In this document: positions 26,816-35,667 of the stretch, one piece after another
How positions within the stretch are numbered: the stretch's first letter is position 1
Layout of the letters: each line of letters begins with the position of its first letter
From: Chitinophaga agri
GTDB taxonomy: Bacteria; Bacteroidota; Bacteroidia; Chitinophagales; Chitinophagaceae
Direction: 5' to 3'
Assembly (NCBI RefSeq): GCF_010093065.1
Contig: NZ_CP048113.1
Coordinates: forward strand, 2,170,001-2,234,000
DNA length: 64,000 bases
Made by a program: the position numbers and the translations under genes
Notes under the pieces: generated by a model
What the model was told of the DNA's origin: nothing
Database searches by the model: none
The model's input: only the letters and a program-made list of their open reading frames with translations

Positions 26816-29800
26816 TTAACGGCTCGCACTATCATACAGCCAGACCCGTAATAACGAAACCAGCTGGTCTATATCCACCGGCTTCGAGATATAATCTGAC
26901 GCACCCGCCTTTATGCATTTCTCACGGTCGCCCAGCATGGTCTTGGCTGTTACGGCCAGTATCGGCAGATGCCGGTATTTCGCCATATCACGGATAGTCC
27001 GGATCGTTTCATAGCCATCCATTTCCGGCATCATCATATCCATCAGTACGATGTCTATCTGCGGATTATTCTCCAGCTGCTGCATCGCTTCTTTACCATC
27101 CAGCGCCGATATGATCGTCATTTTATGTTGCTCCAGCGCTTTGGTCAGCGAGAAGATATTGCGCACATCATCATCCGCGATCAACACTGTTTTACCCTGC
27201 AATACTTCTTTCAATGGCATTTGCTGCTTTCTCACAGGCTTCTGCTGTCCTGTCTTTTCTTCTACCAGGTGCAGGAACAGGGCTACTTCATCCAGCATTC
27301 GCTGATAGGAATGTGCGGTTTTGATCACGATAGAGTCTGCATACTGACGGATGCGGTTCTCCTCTGCACGGGAAAGGTTCTTACCTGTAAAAATAATAAT
27401 AGGCAGGTTTTCCAGTCCCGGGTTACTCTTCACTGTTTCCAGCGTCTCGTACGCATGCTGGTCAGGTACACCCATATCCAGGATCACGCAGTTAACATCT
27501 TTCTTATGTAAAGCGGCTACGCTGCTTGATATATTACCAGTGATCTCCGTGCTGACGTTAAAGTTTTCCAGGAAGAAGGCCAGCGCCTCTGCGTGCTTGG
27601 GATTTTCTTCCACGATCAGCACTTTCTTAGGATTCCTTGTCAGCGCATTTTCCAGCTGCTGGAAGATCTTCGGCATCTGTTCCAGTGCCAGTGGTTTGTT
27701 GATGAAGTCCACTGCTCCTTTCTGCAGACTTTCCTTCTTCGCTTCCAGGGATGAGATGATATGCACAGGAATAGGACGGGTAACCGGATTAGATTTCAGT
27801 GCTTCCATCACCTGCCATCCACTCTGTACGGGTAGTACGATATCCAGCAGGATAGCGGCCGGCCGGTAACGCTGCGCCATTTCAATACCATGGTCGCCAC
27901 GTACAGCTACGATACCTTTATATCCCCGTTTACGGGTGAAGTCAAGCAGGATCCCTGCATACTTGGTATCATCCTCTACGATCAGGATAATTTTATCGTT
28001 TGGTTTGAGATTGTCACGATCGTCCGGAATCTCCGTTGGGATCTCTGTCGCGATATAATCGTCTTTCTTTTCTTTTGCCTTGACTGCTTCTTTGTAGACT
28101 TCCTCTGCCTGTTGCTGGGTAGCTGCTGGTGCAGGCGTTTCATTTACTTCCTGCGGACGAACAGGTATTGTCACAATAAACTCACTGCCATGGTCAGGCT
28201 CACTTTCCAGGCGGATCTCTCCACCGAGCAATTTCGTCAGCTCACGGCTGATGGATAATCCGAGTCCGGTACCACCGTACTTACGCCGGGTAGATCCATC
28301 GGCCTGCTTAAACGCTTCGAAGATGACCTGTTGCTTCTCCGCCGGAATACCGATACCAGTATCTTTTACGGTAAATCTCACCACAGAAGGGTCCTGCGCA
28401 ACCGTACTTACCTGTAAGGTGACCGATCCTTTAGCTGTAAACTTCAATGCATTTGATAACAGGTTCTTGAGGATCTGTTCCAGGCGCATTTTGTCTGTTT
28501 CTATGAGTGCGGGACCATCTGCCATTACCTGTACATTCAGTGCGAGGTTCTTTTCACGGGCAATCGGTGCAAACAGGGCTTCCATGTCTGCACAGATCTC
28601 ATGCACGGGCACCGGTGCATATTCCAGGTCCATCTTACCCGCTTCTATCTTAGACAGATCGAGTATTTCATCGATCAGGTTAAGCAGTCCCTTTCCGGAG
28701 CTCTGGATCACCTGCGCTGATTCTATCTGATCATCAGTCAGGTTCTTTTCCATGTTCTCAGCCATGAGACGGCTTAATAACAGAATAGAGTTCAGTGGCG
28801 TACGTAGTTCATGCGACATATTCGCCAGGAACTCAGATTTGTATTTAGTGCTGATCTCCAGCTCCTCTGCTTTCTTCTGTATATCGAGGTTACGTTCTAC
28901 GATAACCTGGTTACGGTCTTCCAGCAAACGGGAACGTTCTTCCAGTTCCTGGTTGGCCTGCTGCAGTTCTTCCTGCTGTACGCGCAGTTCTTCTTCGGAT
29001 GCCTGCAGTTTCTGGGCCTGTGCTTCCAGTTCTGTATTAATGTTTTCCAGTTCTCCGTGCTGTACCTGTAATTCTTCTGATTGCGCCTGTGTCTCTTCCA
29101 GTAATTCCTGCACGCGGCGGCGGTTCTCAGAAGTATTGATGGCGAGGCCGATATTATGCGTGACGGACTCCAGGAAAGCCAGGTCATTCGCCGTATAAGT
29201 GATCAGTGCGGCCAGTTCTATCACACCTCTTACATATCCTTCATAGCGGATAGGTACAGTGACGATATTACGCGGACGGATCTCTCCGCTGGCATAACTG
29301 ATAGTAATATTTTCAGGGGTAATGTCAGAGAGTAACAGGGTTTTGCCACTGGCGGCACATTGCCCTACCAGTCCTTCTCCGATTGGAATTTCAATCCGGT
29401 TGGCTGTTTTGCTCATGGCAAAGCTGCCGGTCAGGTATAGTCTTTCGTTAGGGCCCGTGAGGTACAAGGCAGCTACCTGGCTATGTGTATATTCCGCGAG
29501 GAACGCTACGATATCTGAAGCGAGGATCTCCACGTTCTTCTCTCCTACCATCGTGTTTGATAATCCTGCGATACCTGTCTGGTGCCATTCCTTATCGGCC
29601 AGCTGACTAAAGGAACTTTCCAGTGACTGGGCCATTTTATTCAGCGACACGGACAAACTGCCCAGTCCATCTTTTTCTTCGTCATTGACCCGGATACTAT
29701 AGTCGCCGGCAGATATTTTTTCTGCAATCCCCCGTATGATATTGATACGGCGGGTGATATCCCTGTCTTTTTCTTCCAGTGCATCCTGCAGGCGGGAACG

Positions 29801-30427
29801 TTCTTCAAAGTCCCTTTTTACACGTACGTAGAAAACAGAAGTAATGAGCAGGGCTAATATAGCGGCAATGACAATGAGAACAGGTGTATAACCGGAAATG
29901 CGGTTGAGGTTCTGTGTACGGACAGCCAGGAGTTTCTTTTCCCGCTGTTCCATGGTATTGACCAATGTGCGGGCATCATTCATGATATACCTGCCACTCT
30001 GCAGCGTATCAAAGCTGATGGCCTTTCCCGTTTTACGGTTATTGATCGACTCTCTCAGCAGTGACTGACGGCGGATCACCAGTAGACGGAGCTGCTCCAC
30101 ACCGATCTGTTGTTCGGGATTATCTGCTGTCAGCTCTTTTAATGCATTGAGATTATTTTGTACGCTGTCATACGCACCTCTGTAAGGTTCGAGGAAGTTT
30201 TCATCTCCTGTCAGCAGGTAACCCCGCTGGCCGGTCTCAGCATCCTTCATATAGGACAGTGTGCTTTCGAGTCTGAGTATCACGGTATTGGTATGATCTA
30301 CCAGGAAGGAACTCGACAGGAGATTGCGGATACTAAAAAAAGAGGCTACTGAACTCACGACGAGCAGTAACAATGATACACCAAATCCTATCAGCAGGTT
30401 TCTTTTAAAAGTAGCTTTCACTTTCAT
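26816..30427 (-). CDS. CHASE3-HAMP-GAF hybrid histidine kinase with three receiver domains
   Basis: 1203 residues. TM1 (about 10-32), periplasmic CHASE3 sensor (about 35-180, with MKDAETGQRGYLLTGDENFL), TM2 (about 183-203), HAMP (about 210-275), GAF (about 300-440), a long Glu/Gln-rich coiled coil (about 440-520), HisKA with NMSHELRTPLNS (His 539), HATPase_c (LLSNALKFT, DTGIGIPAEKQ, GGTGLGLSIS), then three receivers: acceptor sites AAILLDIVLP, VNCVILDMGVP and IVLMDMMMPEMDG. The second receiver has Glu-Glu in the acidic pocket (VEENP) and a non-canonical region after the acceptor, so it may be weak. No HPt domain. The architecture is common in Bacteroidota and Myxococcota, signal unknown. Transcribed with the stand-alone receiver downstream. 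Confidence 0.94.
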   Translation of the reverse strand: MKVKATFKRNLLIGFGVSLLLLVVSSVASFFSIRNLLSSSFLVDHTNTVILRLESTLSYMKDAETGQRGYLLTGDENFLEPYRGAYDSVQNNLNALKELTADNPEQQIGVEQLRLLVIRRQSLLRESINNRKTGKAISFDTLQSGRYIMNDARTLVNTMEQREKKLLAVRTQNLNRISGYTPVLIVIAAILALLITSVFYVRVKRDFEERSRLQDALEEKDRDITRRINIIRGIAEKISAGDYSIRVNDEEKDGLGSLSVSLNKMAQSLESSFSQLADKEWHQTGIAGLSNTMVGEKNVEILASDIVAFLAEYTHSQVAALYLTGPNERLYLTGSFAMSKTANRIEIPIGEGLVGQCAASGKTLLLSDITPENITISYASGEIRPRNIVTVPIRYEGYVRGVIELAALITYTANDLAFLESVTHNIGLAINTSENRRRVQELLEETQAQSEELQVQHGELENINTELEAQAQKLQASEEELRVQQEELQQANQELEERSRLLEDRNQVIVERNLDIQKKAEELEISTKYKSEFLANMSHELRTPLNSILLLSRLMAENMEKNLTDDQIESAQVIQSSGKGLLNLIDEILDLSKIEAGKMDLEYAPVPVHEICADMEALFAPIAREKNLALNVQVMADGPALIETDKMRLEQILKNLLSNALKFTAKGSVTLQVSTVAQDPSVVRFTVKDTGIGIPAEKQQVIFEAFKQADGSTRRKYGGTGLGLSISRELTKLLGGEIRLESEPDHGSEFIVTIPVRPQEVNETPAPAATQQQAEEVYKEAVKAKEKKDDYIATEIPTEIPDDRDNLKPNDKIILIVEDDTKYAGILLDFTRKRGYKGIVAVRGDHGIEMAQRYRPAAILLDIVLPVQSGWQVMEALKSNPVTRPIPVHIISSLEAKKESLQKGAVDFINKPLALEQMPKIFQQLENALTRNPKKVLIVEENPKHAEALAFFLENFNVSTEITGNISSSVAALHKKDVNCVILDMGVPDQHAYETLETVKSNPGLENLPIIIFTGKNLSRAEENRIRQYADSIVIKTAHSYQRMLDEVALFLHLVEEKTGQQKPVRKQQMPLKEVLQGKTVLIADDDVRNIFSLTKALEQHKMTIISALDGKEAMQQLENNPQIDIVLMDMMMPEMDGYETIRTIRDMAKYRHLPILAVTAKTMLGDREKCIKAGASDYISKPVDIDQLVSLLRVWLYDSASR

Positions 30428-30438
30428 CCTTTATAGTT

Positions 30439-30506
30439 AAAAAAACGCTGTCACTGCACCGGGCGACAGCGCATAAAGGGTCCTGCCCCAAAAGGGACAG
30501 GACCTT
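30439..30506 (-). terminator. Tandem hairpin terminator after the basic secretory protein gene
   Basis: Minus strand: a first hairpin (GGTCCTG/CAGGACC with inner GGG/CCC, 30478-30506) is followed by a second, CGCTGTC/GACAGCG (30446-30471), and then seven T (30439-30445 read on the minus strand). The pair separates this gene from the kinase operon. Confidence 0.8.
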
Positions 30507-30513
30507 CAAAAAT

Positions 30514-31206
30514 TTAAATCACCGGGTTAGCGGCATATTCTTTCCACAGATCGTCAAGGGTGCTACCTGTGAGCGCCTTCCATATCTCATCTGTGTATTT
30601 TTTGCTACGCATTGCGGAATCCAGTTTCCCCACTATGTCCCTGTTCTTGTGTTTTACAAGCCAGGCGAAGAAGCGGGCAGTGATGCGGTAACTGTTCGTA
30701 TAGTGCTGCTTTTCATTAAAGGGCGTCAATGACCAGTTTGCGCCGGCATTATCTACCCCCATGGTATAACGCACATAATCGGCGATGCCTTCGGTGATCC
30801 ACCAGGGACCAGCATGTGCAGGATAAGCCTGTACGATGTGCATCGCTTCATGCGTTACGACATCAATATCACCAGGGTGGCTGCGGAACCAGGCAGGATT
30901 AAAAGTAACTACATCTCCGCTGGTAGCAGCTACGCCATCATAAGCGGGATCAATAATAAAAGCTACTTTTTTAGCTGTCTTCCTGTTGTAGCGGGCTGCC
31001 TGCTGTGGATATACCGTAAAGAAAGTCTCGATCAAACGCCTGCCCACCGCGGTATCAAAATCGGGCGACTTGTTTGTGTATTCGAGCGTATAGCCTTTAC
31101 GGGTGATTGTTTCCGCCTGCTGCGCATGTGTCAGCATGGGTAATGAACACAGGGACAGGCATAACATCCCCATCGTTCTTTTCAGACCTTGCATTGAGTG
31201 AACCAT
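30514..31206 (-). CDS. Secreted basic secretory protein (BSP) family metallopeptidase-like protein
   Basis: 230 residues; signal peptide ends near LTHAQ. An alternative ATG at 31194 would shorten the N-terminus by 4 residues with the same signal. The BSP core is present: VAFIIDPAYDGVAATSGDVV, a zinc-site-like HEAMH (119-123) with downstream Glu in PWWITEGIADYVR (139), and the ITARFFAWLVKH helix. BSP proteins are known from plant defence and from bacteria, and carry an HExxH-type peptidase fold. Proteolysis outside the cytoplasm is inferred. Followed by a strong terminator; the convergent or co-directional neighbours are unrelated. Confidence 0.85.
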   Translation of the reverse strand: MVHSMQGLKRTMGMLCLSLCSLPMLTHAQQAETITRKGYTLEYTNKSPDFDTAVGRRLIETFFTVYPQQAARYNRKTAKKVAFIIDPAYDGVAATSGDVVTFNPAWFRSHPGDIDVVTHEAMHIVQAYPAHAGPWWITEGIADYVRYTMGVDNAGANWSLTPFNEKQHYTNSYRITARFFAWLVKHKNRDIVGKLDSAMRSKKYTDEIWKALTGSTLDDLWKEYAANPVI

Positions 31207-31267
31207 TAATTACGTGGTGTGTGTTTAAAACAAAAATAAATCACCCACAAAGTAATCAATAATTGCC

Positions 31268-32689
31268 TTACAAGGTACCCTCCTCATCACCCGGTAAAAA
31301 ATCTTCCTGTTGCAGTCCGGATTGCCGCACGCTTGACTCAACCGGTTTCACGTCCGGCAGCGTATGCTTCAGCGCCGGCCCCAGATTATACAATTTCCGT
31401 GCCTGTGGAACGAAACGGCTTTCGAGTGATGCCACGGCATCGTTATAGTGGTTAACAACGGTTTTCAGACTACCGCCGATGTTAGTGAAGTGTCTTAATA
31501 AGACATTCGTACGGTTGTACAGTTCAATACCTGCAGACCTGATATCCTCAATATTCTCGGCTACATGCAGCTGCTGCCATACGAAACCTACGGTACGCAG
31601 TAAGGTGATCAGCGTTGTAGGTGTGGCAAATACGACCTTATTACGTATACCGTCTTCAATCAGTGTTGGATCGGCCTGCAGGGCGGCACCGAATGAAGAT
31701 TCGATCTGCATATAAAGGATTACATAATCTGGTGAGTGCTGCCACTGGCTCCAGTACGCCTTGGCACTCAGCTGTTTCAGGTGCTCACGTACAGCAGCAG
31801 CATGCTGATTGAGCAGTACCTTACGCTCTTCCTCATCTTCTGTTTCAAAGGCTCGCATATAAGCGCTCAGCGGCACTTTTGAGTCTACGACAATGGTCTT
31901 TTTTTCCGGCAGGCGAATGATCATATCAGGACGTAACACCCCTTCCTCTCCATTGACAGATACCTGTTCATTGAAATCGCAATGTTCCGTCATGCCTGCA
32001 AATTCCACTACCCTTCGCAGTGCAATTTCTCCGTAACGTCCTCTGATATGCGAGGTTTTCAGGGCGCTCACCAGGCTGTGAGTTTCCTTCTGTAATTTCT
32101 CTGTACTCTGCTGCACACCAAGTATGAACTGATTGATCTGTCCATACTGCTGCTGACGGCTGCTCTCCAGCTGACGCATATTTTCGTCAAAGCGGTTGAG
32201 TGTCTCCGACAGCGGTTTTACAAGTGCGTCAATGGCCTGCTGACGTTTCTCCAGTTCACCTTTTGCATCGACTACCTGTGTTTCAAGAACAGACTTGGCG
32301 AGGGCCACAAAAGAGGCATTATTATGCTTCAGCGCTTCAGAAGAAATAGCATTAAATGCTTCCTTCAGTTGCTCGTTGGAACGGTCGATAAACTCCTGCT
32401 GTTCACGCAGCCGGTTTTCCGCTTCCCTGAAACGGGCTTCTCCGTTACTTTCTATGCGGATCGTTTCTTCCTGCATGATCTGCAAACGGGCATTCAGCTG
32501 ATCGATCTCTGATTGTTTATCCTGTATTTCCTTCCGGAGTATACCTGTTGACTGATTGAGGGCAGACAACTGTGTTTCCAGAACGGCATTGCTGGTCTTT
32601 AACTGATGACTCCTGGAGACAACCCTGATAACCGCTCCCAGGGCGGCACAGGAGATCAGGGCGAAAATTGCTATGATAAGATGATCCAT
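31268..32689 (-). CDS. rmuC: DNA recombination protein RmuC
   Basis: 473 residues. One N-terminal transmembrane helix (about 3-22), a long coiled coil (about 30-210) and the conserved RmuC nuclease-like domain (about 215-400): SHIRGRYGEIALRRVVEFAG, RPDMIIRLPEKKTIVVDSKV (the DSK motif), SPDYVILYMQIESSFGAAL and TLITLLRTVGFVWQQ. RmuC limits recombination at inverted repeats and replication forks in E. coli. Notably, long palindromes lie just upstream (32.95 and 33.77 kb). The start at 32689 is preceded at 11-45 bp by AATTCCy heptad repeats. Confidence 0.95.
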   Translation of the reverse strand: MDHLIIAIFALISCAALGAVIRVVSRSHQLKTSNAVLETQLSALNQSTGILRKEIQDKQSEIDQLNARLQIMQEETIRIESNGEARFREAENRLREQQEFIDRSNEQLKEAFNAISSEALKHNNASFVALAKSVLETQVVDAKGELEKRQQAIDALVKPLSETLNRFDENMRQLESSRQQQYGQINQFILGVQQSTEKLQKETHSLVSALKTSHIRGRYGEIALRRVVEFAGMTEHCDFNEQVSVNGEEGVLRPDMIIRLPEKKTIVVDSKVPLSAYMRAFETEDEEERKVLLNQHAAAVREHLKQLSAKAYWSQWQHSPDYVILYMQIESSFGAALQADPTLIEDGIRNKVVFATPTTLITLLRTVGFVWQQLHVAENIEDIRSAGIELYNRTNVLLRHFTNIGGSLKTVVNHYNDAVASLESRFVPQARKLYNLGPALKHTLPDVKPVESSVRQSGLQQEDFLPGDEEGTL

Positions 32690-32699
32690 ATTCGGCCAA

Positions 32700-32734
32700 A
32701 ATTAGGAATTAAGAATTAGGAATTGGGAATTGCG
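32700..32734. repeat. Tandem heptad repeat (AATTAGG-type, five units) before rmuC
   Basis: Five exact 7-nt units on the plus strand: AATTAGG, AATTAAG, AATTAGG, AATTGGG, AATTGCG. Read toward rmuC (minus strand) the unit is CCTAATT/CCCAATT. The same unit in the same orientation relative to its gene lies before the hybrid kinase at 38.06 kb. The rest of the 353-bp gap up to the PorT-type gene holds no convincing gene; a 60-codon open frame at 32723-32905 starts inside the repeat. Confidence 0.75.
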
Positions 32735-32946
32735 GTGCGTCTATTATTAACAATGTCATTATGGAGAGATAATAATTATAGTGACATGAAGGGAAGCGTC
32801 CGCCAGGCAGTAAAAGATACTTTTCTGCTATTCGTCGATAATAACACGGGTTCTGTCCTATTACTGGCACCCTGCTTTAAACCCCTGGCACTAAACGACA
32901 TCTAACCTCGGGTAAAACTTTTGGGACATATTAATTATGATCTAGC

Positions 32947-33010
32947 ATGAATTACGTATGTTTGCCCGCGAATTTTTTAGCCTGAATTGCGGACAAGCTA
33001 CGTAATTCAT
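32947..33010. repeat. 64-bp imperfect inverted repeat in the PorT-type gene leader
   Basis: The left arm (32947-32974) and right arm (32985-33010) pair over almost their whole length: ATGAATTACGTA with TACGTAATTCAT is perfect, then GTTTGcCCGC pairs with GCGGaCAAGC apart from one mismatch and one wobble, and AATT with AATT; the loop is 10 nt (TTTTAGCCTG). TATGTTTG (32957-32964), a match to the -7 consensus, lies within the left arm. It ends 32 bp before the start codon, so it is either a promoter-embedded operator or a strong 5' UTR hairpin. Confidence 0.75.
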
Positions 33011-33042
33011 TTTTGATCATCTGTAATCGTCAAATAGTATCT

Positions 33043-33648
33043 ATGAAAAAAGGATTATTACTGGCAGGAATCCTAGCAGTAATTACAGGAACTGCAGCCA
33101 ATGCACAACGTGTAAATTACGGGTTGAAGGCGACTTTATTAGTCTCTAACATCAAGGGAGAGGGCATTAATCCTGGCTCCAAACCAGGATTTCAGGGCGG
33201 CGCCTTCTTTGAATTTAACCTGACTAAGGACAAGAAGTGGGGTATCCAGCCGGAATTGCTTTTTACACAGACCTCCGCTAAAAAAGGAAATGACTTTGCA
33301 CAGAAGTACGTGACCTATCATAACACGCAAGGCAGAGAAAAAGTTAAGATCAGTGCTGTTACTGTTCCCATCCTGGTACGTTACACACCAATCCCTGCGC
33401 TGACCTTCAACCTTGGTGCTCAATACAGCAACCTGTTCTTCATTGATGAGAACCTGATAAAAGGTAACCTCGATGCTTTCAAAAAGAATGACATCGGTAT
33501 CGTTGGTGGTGCACAGGTTAATGTGGCAAACGTTCGTTTCATTGCCCGTTATGTAAAGGGGGTAGCAAATATCAATAATATTCCTGCGCCTCAGTATAAC
33601 TGGAAGACCAACCAGTTCACACTGGGTATCGGTATAGCTTTCAAATAA
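33043..33648 (+). CDS. PorT-family outer membrane beta-barrel protein
   Basis: 201 residues from the ATG at 33043, which starts the signal peptide MKKGLLLAGILAVITGTAANAQ. The mature chain has the PorT-like pattern of an eight-stranded barrel: VNYGLKATLLVSNIKG, GFQGGAFFEFNL, WGIQPELLFTQTSAKKG, VPILVRYTPIPALTFNLGAQ, FIARYVKGVANINN and FTLGIGIAFK with a terminal Phe-Lys. Outer membrane protein of unknown function; many paralogs exist per Bacteroidota genome. Monocistronic, bracketed by the 64-bp inverted repeat and a strong terminator. Confidence 0.88.
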   Translation: MKKGLLLAGILAVITGTAANAQRVNYGLKATLLVSNIKGEGINPGSKPGFQGGAFFEFNLTKDKKWGIQPELLFTQTSAKKGNDFAQKYVTYHNTQGREKVKISAVTVPILVRYTPIPALTFNLGAQYSNLFFIDENLIKGNLDAFKKNDIGIVGGAQVNVANVRFIARYVKGVANINNIPAPQYNWKTNQFTLGIGIAFK

Positions 33649-33677
33649 CTACGCCCGCATACGCGGCCCTTATACAG

Positions 33678-33719
33678 AGAGGGTGTATCAAAACTACTTT
33701 TGATACACCCTCTTTTTTA
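33678..33719 (+). terminator. Terminator of the PorT-type gene
   Basis: AGAGGGTGTATCAAAA (33678-33693) pairs perfectly with TTTTGATACACCCTCT (33698-33713), 4-nt loop, then TTTTT. The stem core GGGTGTATCAA recurs in the opposing terminator at 33885. Confidence 0.93.
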
Positions 33720-33765
33720 TGCGCAAAAATGTCCCTCCTGATCTTTTTACTTCGCCGTCACCTAC

Positions 33766-33846
33766 AGGTCACTTAAAGGTCACCTCAAGGTCACTTCAAT
33801 ATCCGGGGGATATTGAAGTGACCTTGAGGTGACCTTTAAGTGACCT
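33766..33846. repeat. 81-bp perfect palindrome made of 11-nt tandem repeats
   Basis: The left arm (33766-33804) and right arm (33808-33846) are exact reverse complements over 39 nt with a 3-nt GGG loop. Each arm consists of three 11-nt units, AGGTCACTTAA, AGGTCACCTCA and AGGTCACTTCA, plus ATATCC. A degenerate unit precedes the left arm (33755-33765). The element sits between two convergent terminators and contains no gene. The whole 313-bp gap holds only these three hairpins. Confidence 0.95.
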
Positions 33847-33881
33847 TTTAGTGCCCTTTTTGTATAAAAAACAGGACATAT

Positions 33882-33924
33882 AAAAGGGCCGGGTGTATCA
33901 ACATTTATTGATACACCCGGCCCT
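33882..33924 (-). terminator. Terminator of the DUF885/hydroxyproline operon
   Basis: AGGGCCGGGTGTATCAA (33885-33901) pairs perfectly with TTGATACACCCGGCCCT (33908-33924), 6-nt loop; on the minus strand TTTTA follows. It shares GGGTGTATCAA with the PorT-type gene terminator. Confidence 0.88.
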
Positions 33925-33961
33925 GTATGGTGATATGGTTGTTTGTCAGATGTAAAACCGT

Positions 33962-35659
33962 CTATAACTTATAAAAACGCCAGTTCGTTTTAAAGTCCTT
34001 TCCTATCGGCTGATCCGTCAGTATCGCCCGCAGCATTTCCACTGGCAGCGCGTTTTCCTTCATCACGGCATCGTGGTACTGCTGATAGGTCATTTTACCA
34101 CTGTCAACCAGCTCTTTCTTAAGCGCCATGAACTGCAAACCGCCAATCATATAGGCAACCTGGTATAAAGGGCTGTAATCGCCTTTAAATGACCGGCGTA
34201 CTTCACCGGCAGCGTTCGCCCGCTCGTGCCCTACCCTGTCTACCAGGAAATCTATACATTGCTGCGGTGTCCATTTACCCAGGTGGTAGTTGAGCGAGAA
34301 CAGGATACGTGCGCAGCGATGCATCCGCCAGAACAGCATACCGATACGGTCCTCCGGAGAGCGGGGGAACTTCAGGTCCCACAACAGCATTTCCCAGTAT
34401 AATGACCATCCTTCCACCCAGAAAGGTGTCTCGAAATTACGATACGTCTTATAGCGGTTGTTCATGAACTGTTCCAGTGCATGCCCCGCAAATAGTTCGT
34501 GGTGTACCGTGGCACGGGAGAAATGCGGATTATTGCCCCGCATGCTCATCAGCTTATCGGCTTCGTCCATGTCATTGGTCGGATAAGAGATACTGAGCAC
34601 TTCGCCGCCTGTAAAGAAGGGGTTCACCAGCTGTCTTTCCGGCGTCATCATGATCATACGCCAGGTCTCCTCTGCCACCGGCGGGATGGTAATAAGCTGC
34701 TTTTCCTTCAGGAAGGCCATAGACTCATCATATATTTTCATGATAGCGTCTGGCTGTTCTCCAGCTGGAACATACGTGTTCTTCACCTTTTCCATGGCCT
34801 TGTGCCAATCCTTTCCGAAGCCCATTTCCTGGCTTGCCTTCAGCATTTCCGCATCGCAGAAGGCAAATTCCTTATTAGCAATATCGATGAGTTCTTCCGG
34901 AGAATAGGGGATCAGCTCATTCTGCAGCTGTCGCACCAGCTCCTCTCTTCCAATAGGATAACCGACAATACCGCTGCCATCATCCTTACCACCCGGCAGG
35001 GTCTTTATCTGTTGCTGCCAGCTATCTCCATAGGCTTTAAGTACACTATCCAGTTGTTTATAGGGAGCGGGCACCCACCAGGTGAACATGGGATCATAGT
35101 CATCATAGAAGTTGTATATACTGTGAATAGCATCCTGCAATCCTTTGGTGACGGCGGCTCCGCTGCGTAACAGGTTGATGTTAATCCCTTTTGCACTGCC
35201 CAGCTGTTTAGCTTTCGCCTGCAACGCTACCGACATGTCCCGCAGGGTACCTGCCAGCGCCTGGGCATCCTGTTTTGTGCCACGCCTTCTGAGCTTTTCG
35301 GCTGCATATATTTTATCGGCCAGCGGAAACCAGTCTGCCACCTGCCTATACTCACTCCCTTCTACTTCCAGCAGGCGCAGTTCCTCCTGCAGCTTCATTT
35401 TAAACAGCACATATTCCACACGTTCCCCGACCGTCAGTTTATCAAAGGAAATACCGTTCAGCTGCAGCAGGTAGTCCGTGTTAAAGGTTTTCAGCCGTTC
35501 CGTTCTCTCCGGTGAATACGCTATCCGGTAGAAACGCAGGAGGCTCCCCTTATCAGCATCATAGTGCTGCTGTAGCGTCATCATGTCTTTTTCCTGCGCG
35601 AAGGTACGGCCGGCAATGAGACATCCGGCTGTTAACAGGCAGTAAATAAATTTCATCAT
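33962..35659 (-). CDS. DUF885 family secreted metallopeptidase-like protein
   Basis: 565 residues with a signal peptide (MMKFIYCLLTAGCLIAGRTFA). The DUF885 domain fills the protein, with the zinc motif HHELFAGHALE (HExxxGH, about residues 385-395) and a downstream metal-ligand Glu in PFWVEGWSLYWEMLLWDL. Characterised relatives are M32-like carboxypeptidases or dipeptidases. It ends the operon epimerase - oxidase - DUF885 (9 bp gap to the oxidase gene), so release of hydroxyproline from peptides in the periplasm is a sensible guess. The stop codon is 38 bp from its terminator. Substrate not shown by the sequence. Confidence 0.88.
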   Translation of the reverse strand: MMKFIYCLLTAGCLIAGRTFAQEKDMMTLQQHYDADKGSLLRFYRIAYSPERTERLKTFNTDYLLQLNGISFDKLTVGERVEYVLFKMKLQEELRLLEVEGSEYRQVADWFPLADKIYAAEKLRRRGTKQDAQALAGTLRDMSVALQAKAKQLGSAKGININLLRSGAAVTKGLQDAIHSIYNFYDDYDPMFTWWVPAPYKQLDSVLKAYGDSWQQQIKTLPGGKDDGSGIVGYPIGREELVRQLQNELIPYSPEELIDIANKEFAFCDAEMLKASQEMGFGKDWHKAMEKVKNTYVPAGEQPDAIMKIYDESMAFLKEKQLITIPPVAEETWRMIMMTPERQLVNPFFTGGEVLSISYPTNDMDEADKLMSMRGNNPHFSRATVHHELFAGHALEQFMNNRYKTYRNFETPFWVEGWSLYWEMLLWDLKFPRSPEDRIGMLFWRMHRCARILFSLNYHLGKWTPQQCIDFLVDRVGHERANAAGEVRRSFKGDYSPLYQVAYMIGGLQFMALKKELVDSGKMTYQQYHDAVMKENALPVEMLRAILTDQPIGKDFKTNWRFYKL

Positions 35660-35667
35660 TAATACTT

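Noticed and set aside
32723..32905. 60-codon open frame between rmuC and the PorT-type gene
   Set aside because: Starts within the heptad repeat, has no signal peptide or coupling to another gene and no recognisable features.
34499..35170. 223-codon open frame antisense to the DUF885 gene
   Set aside because: No domain; the sense frame has the complete HExxxGH motif and signal peptide.
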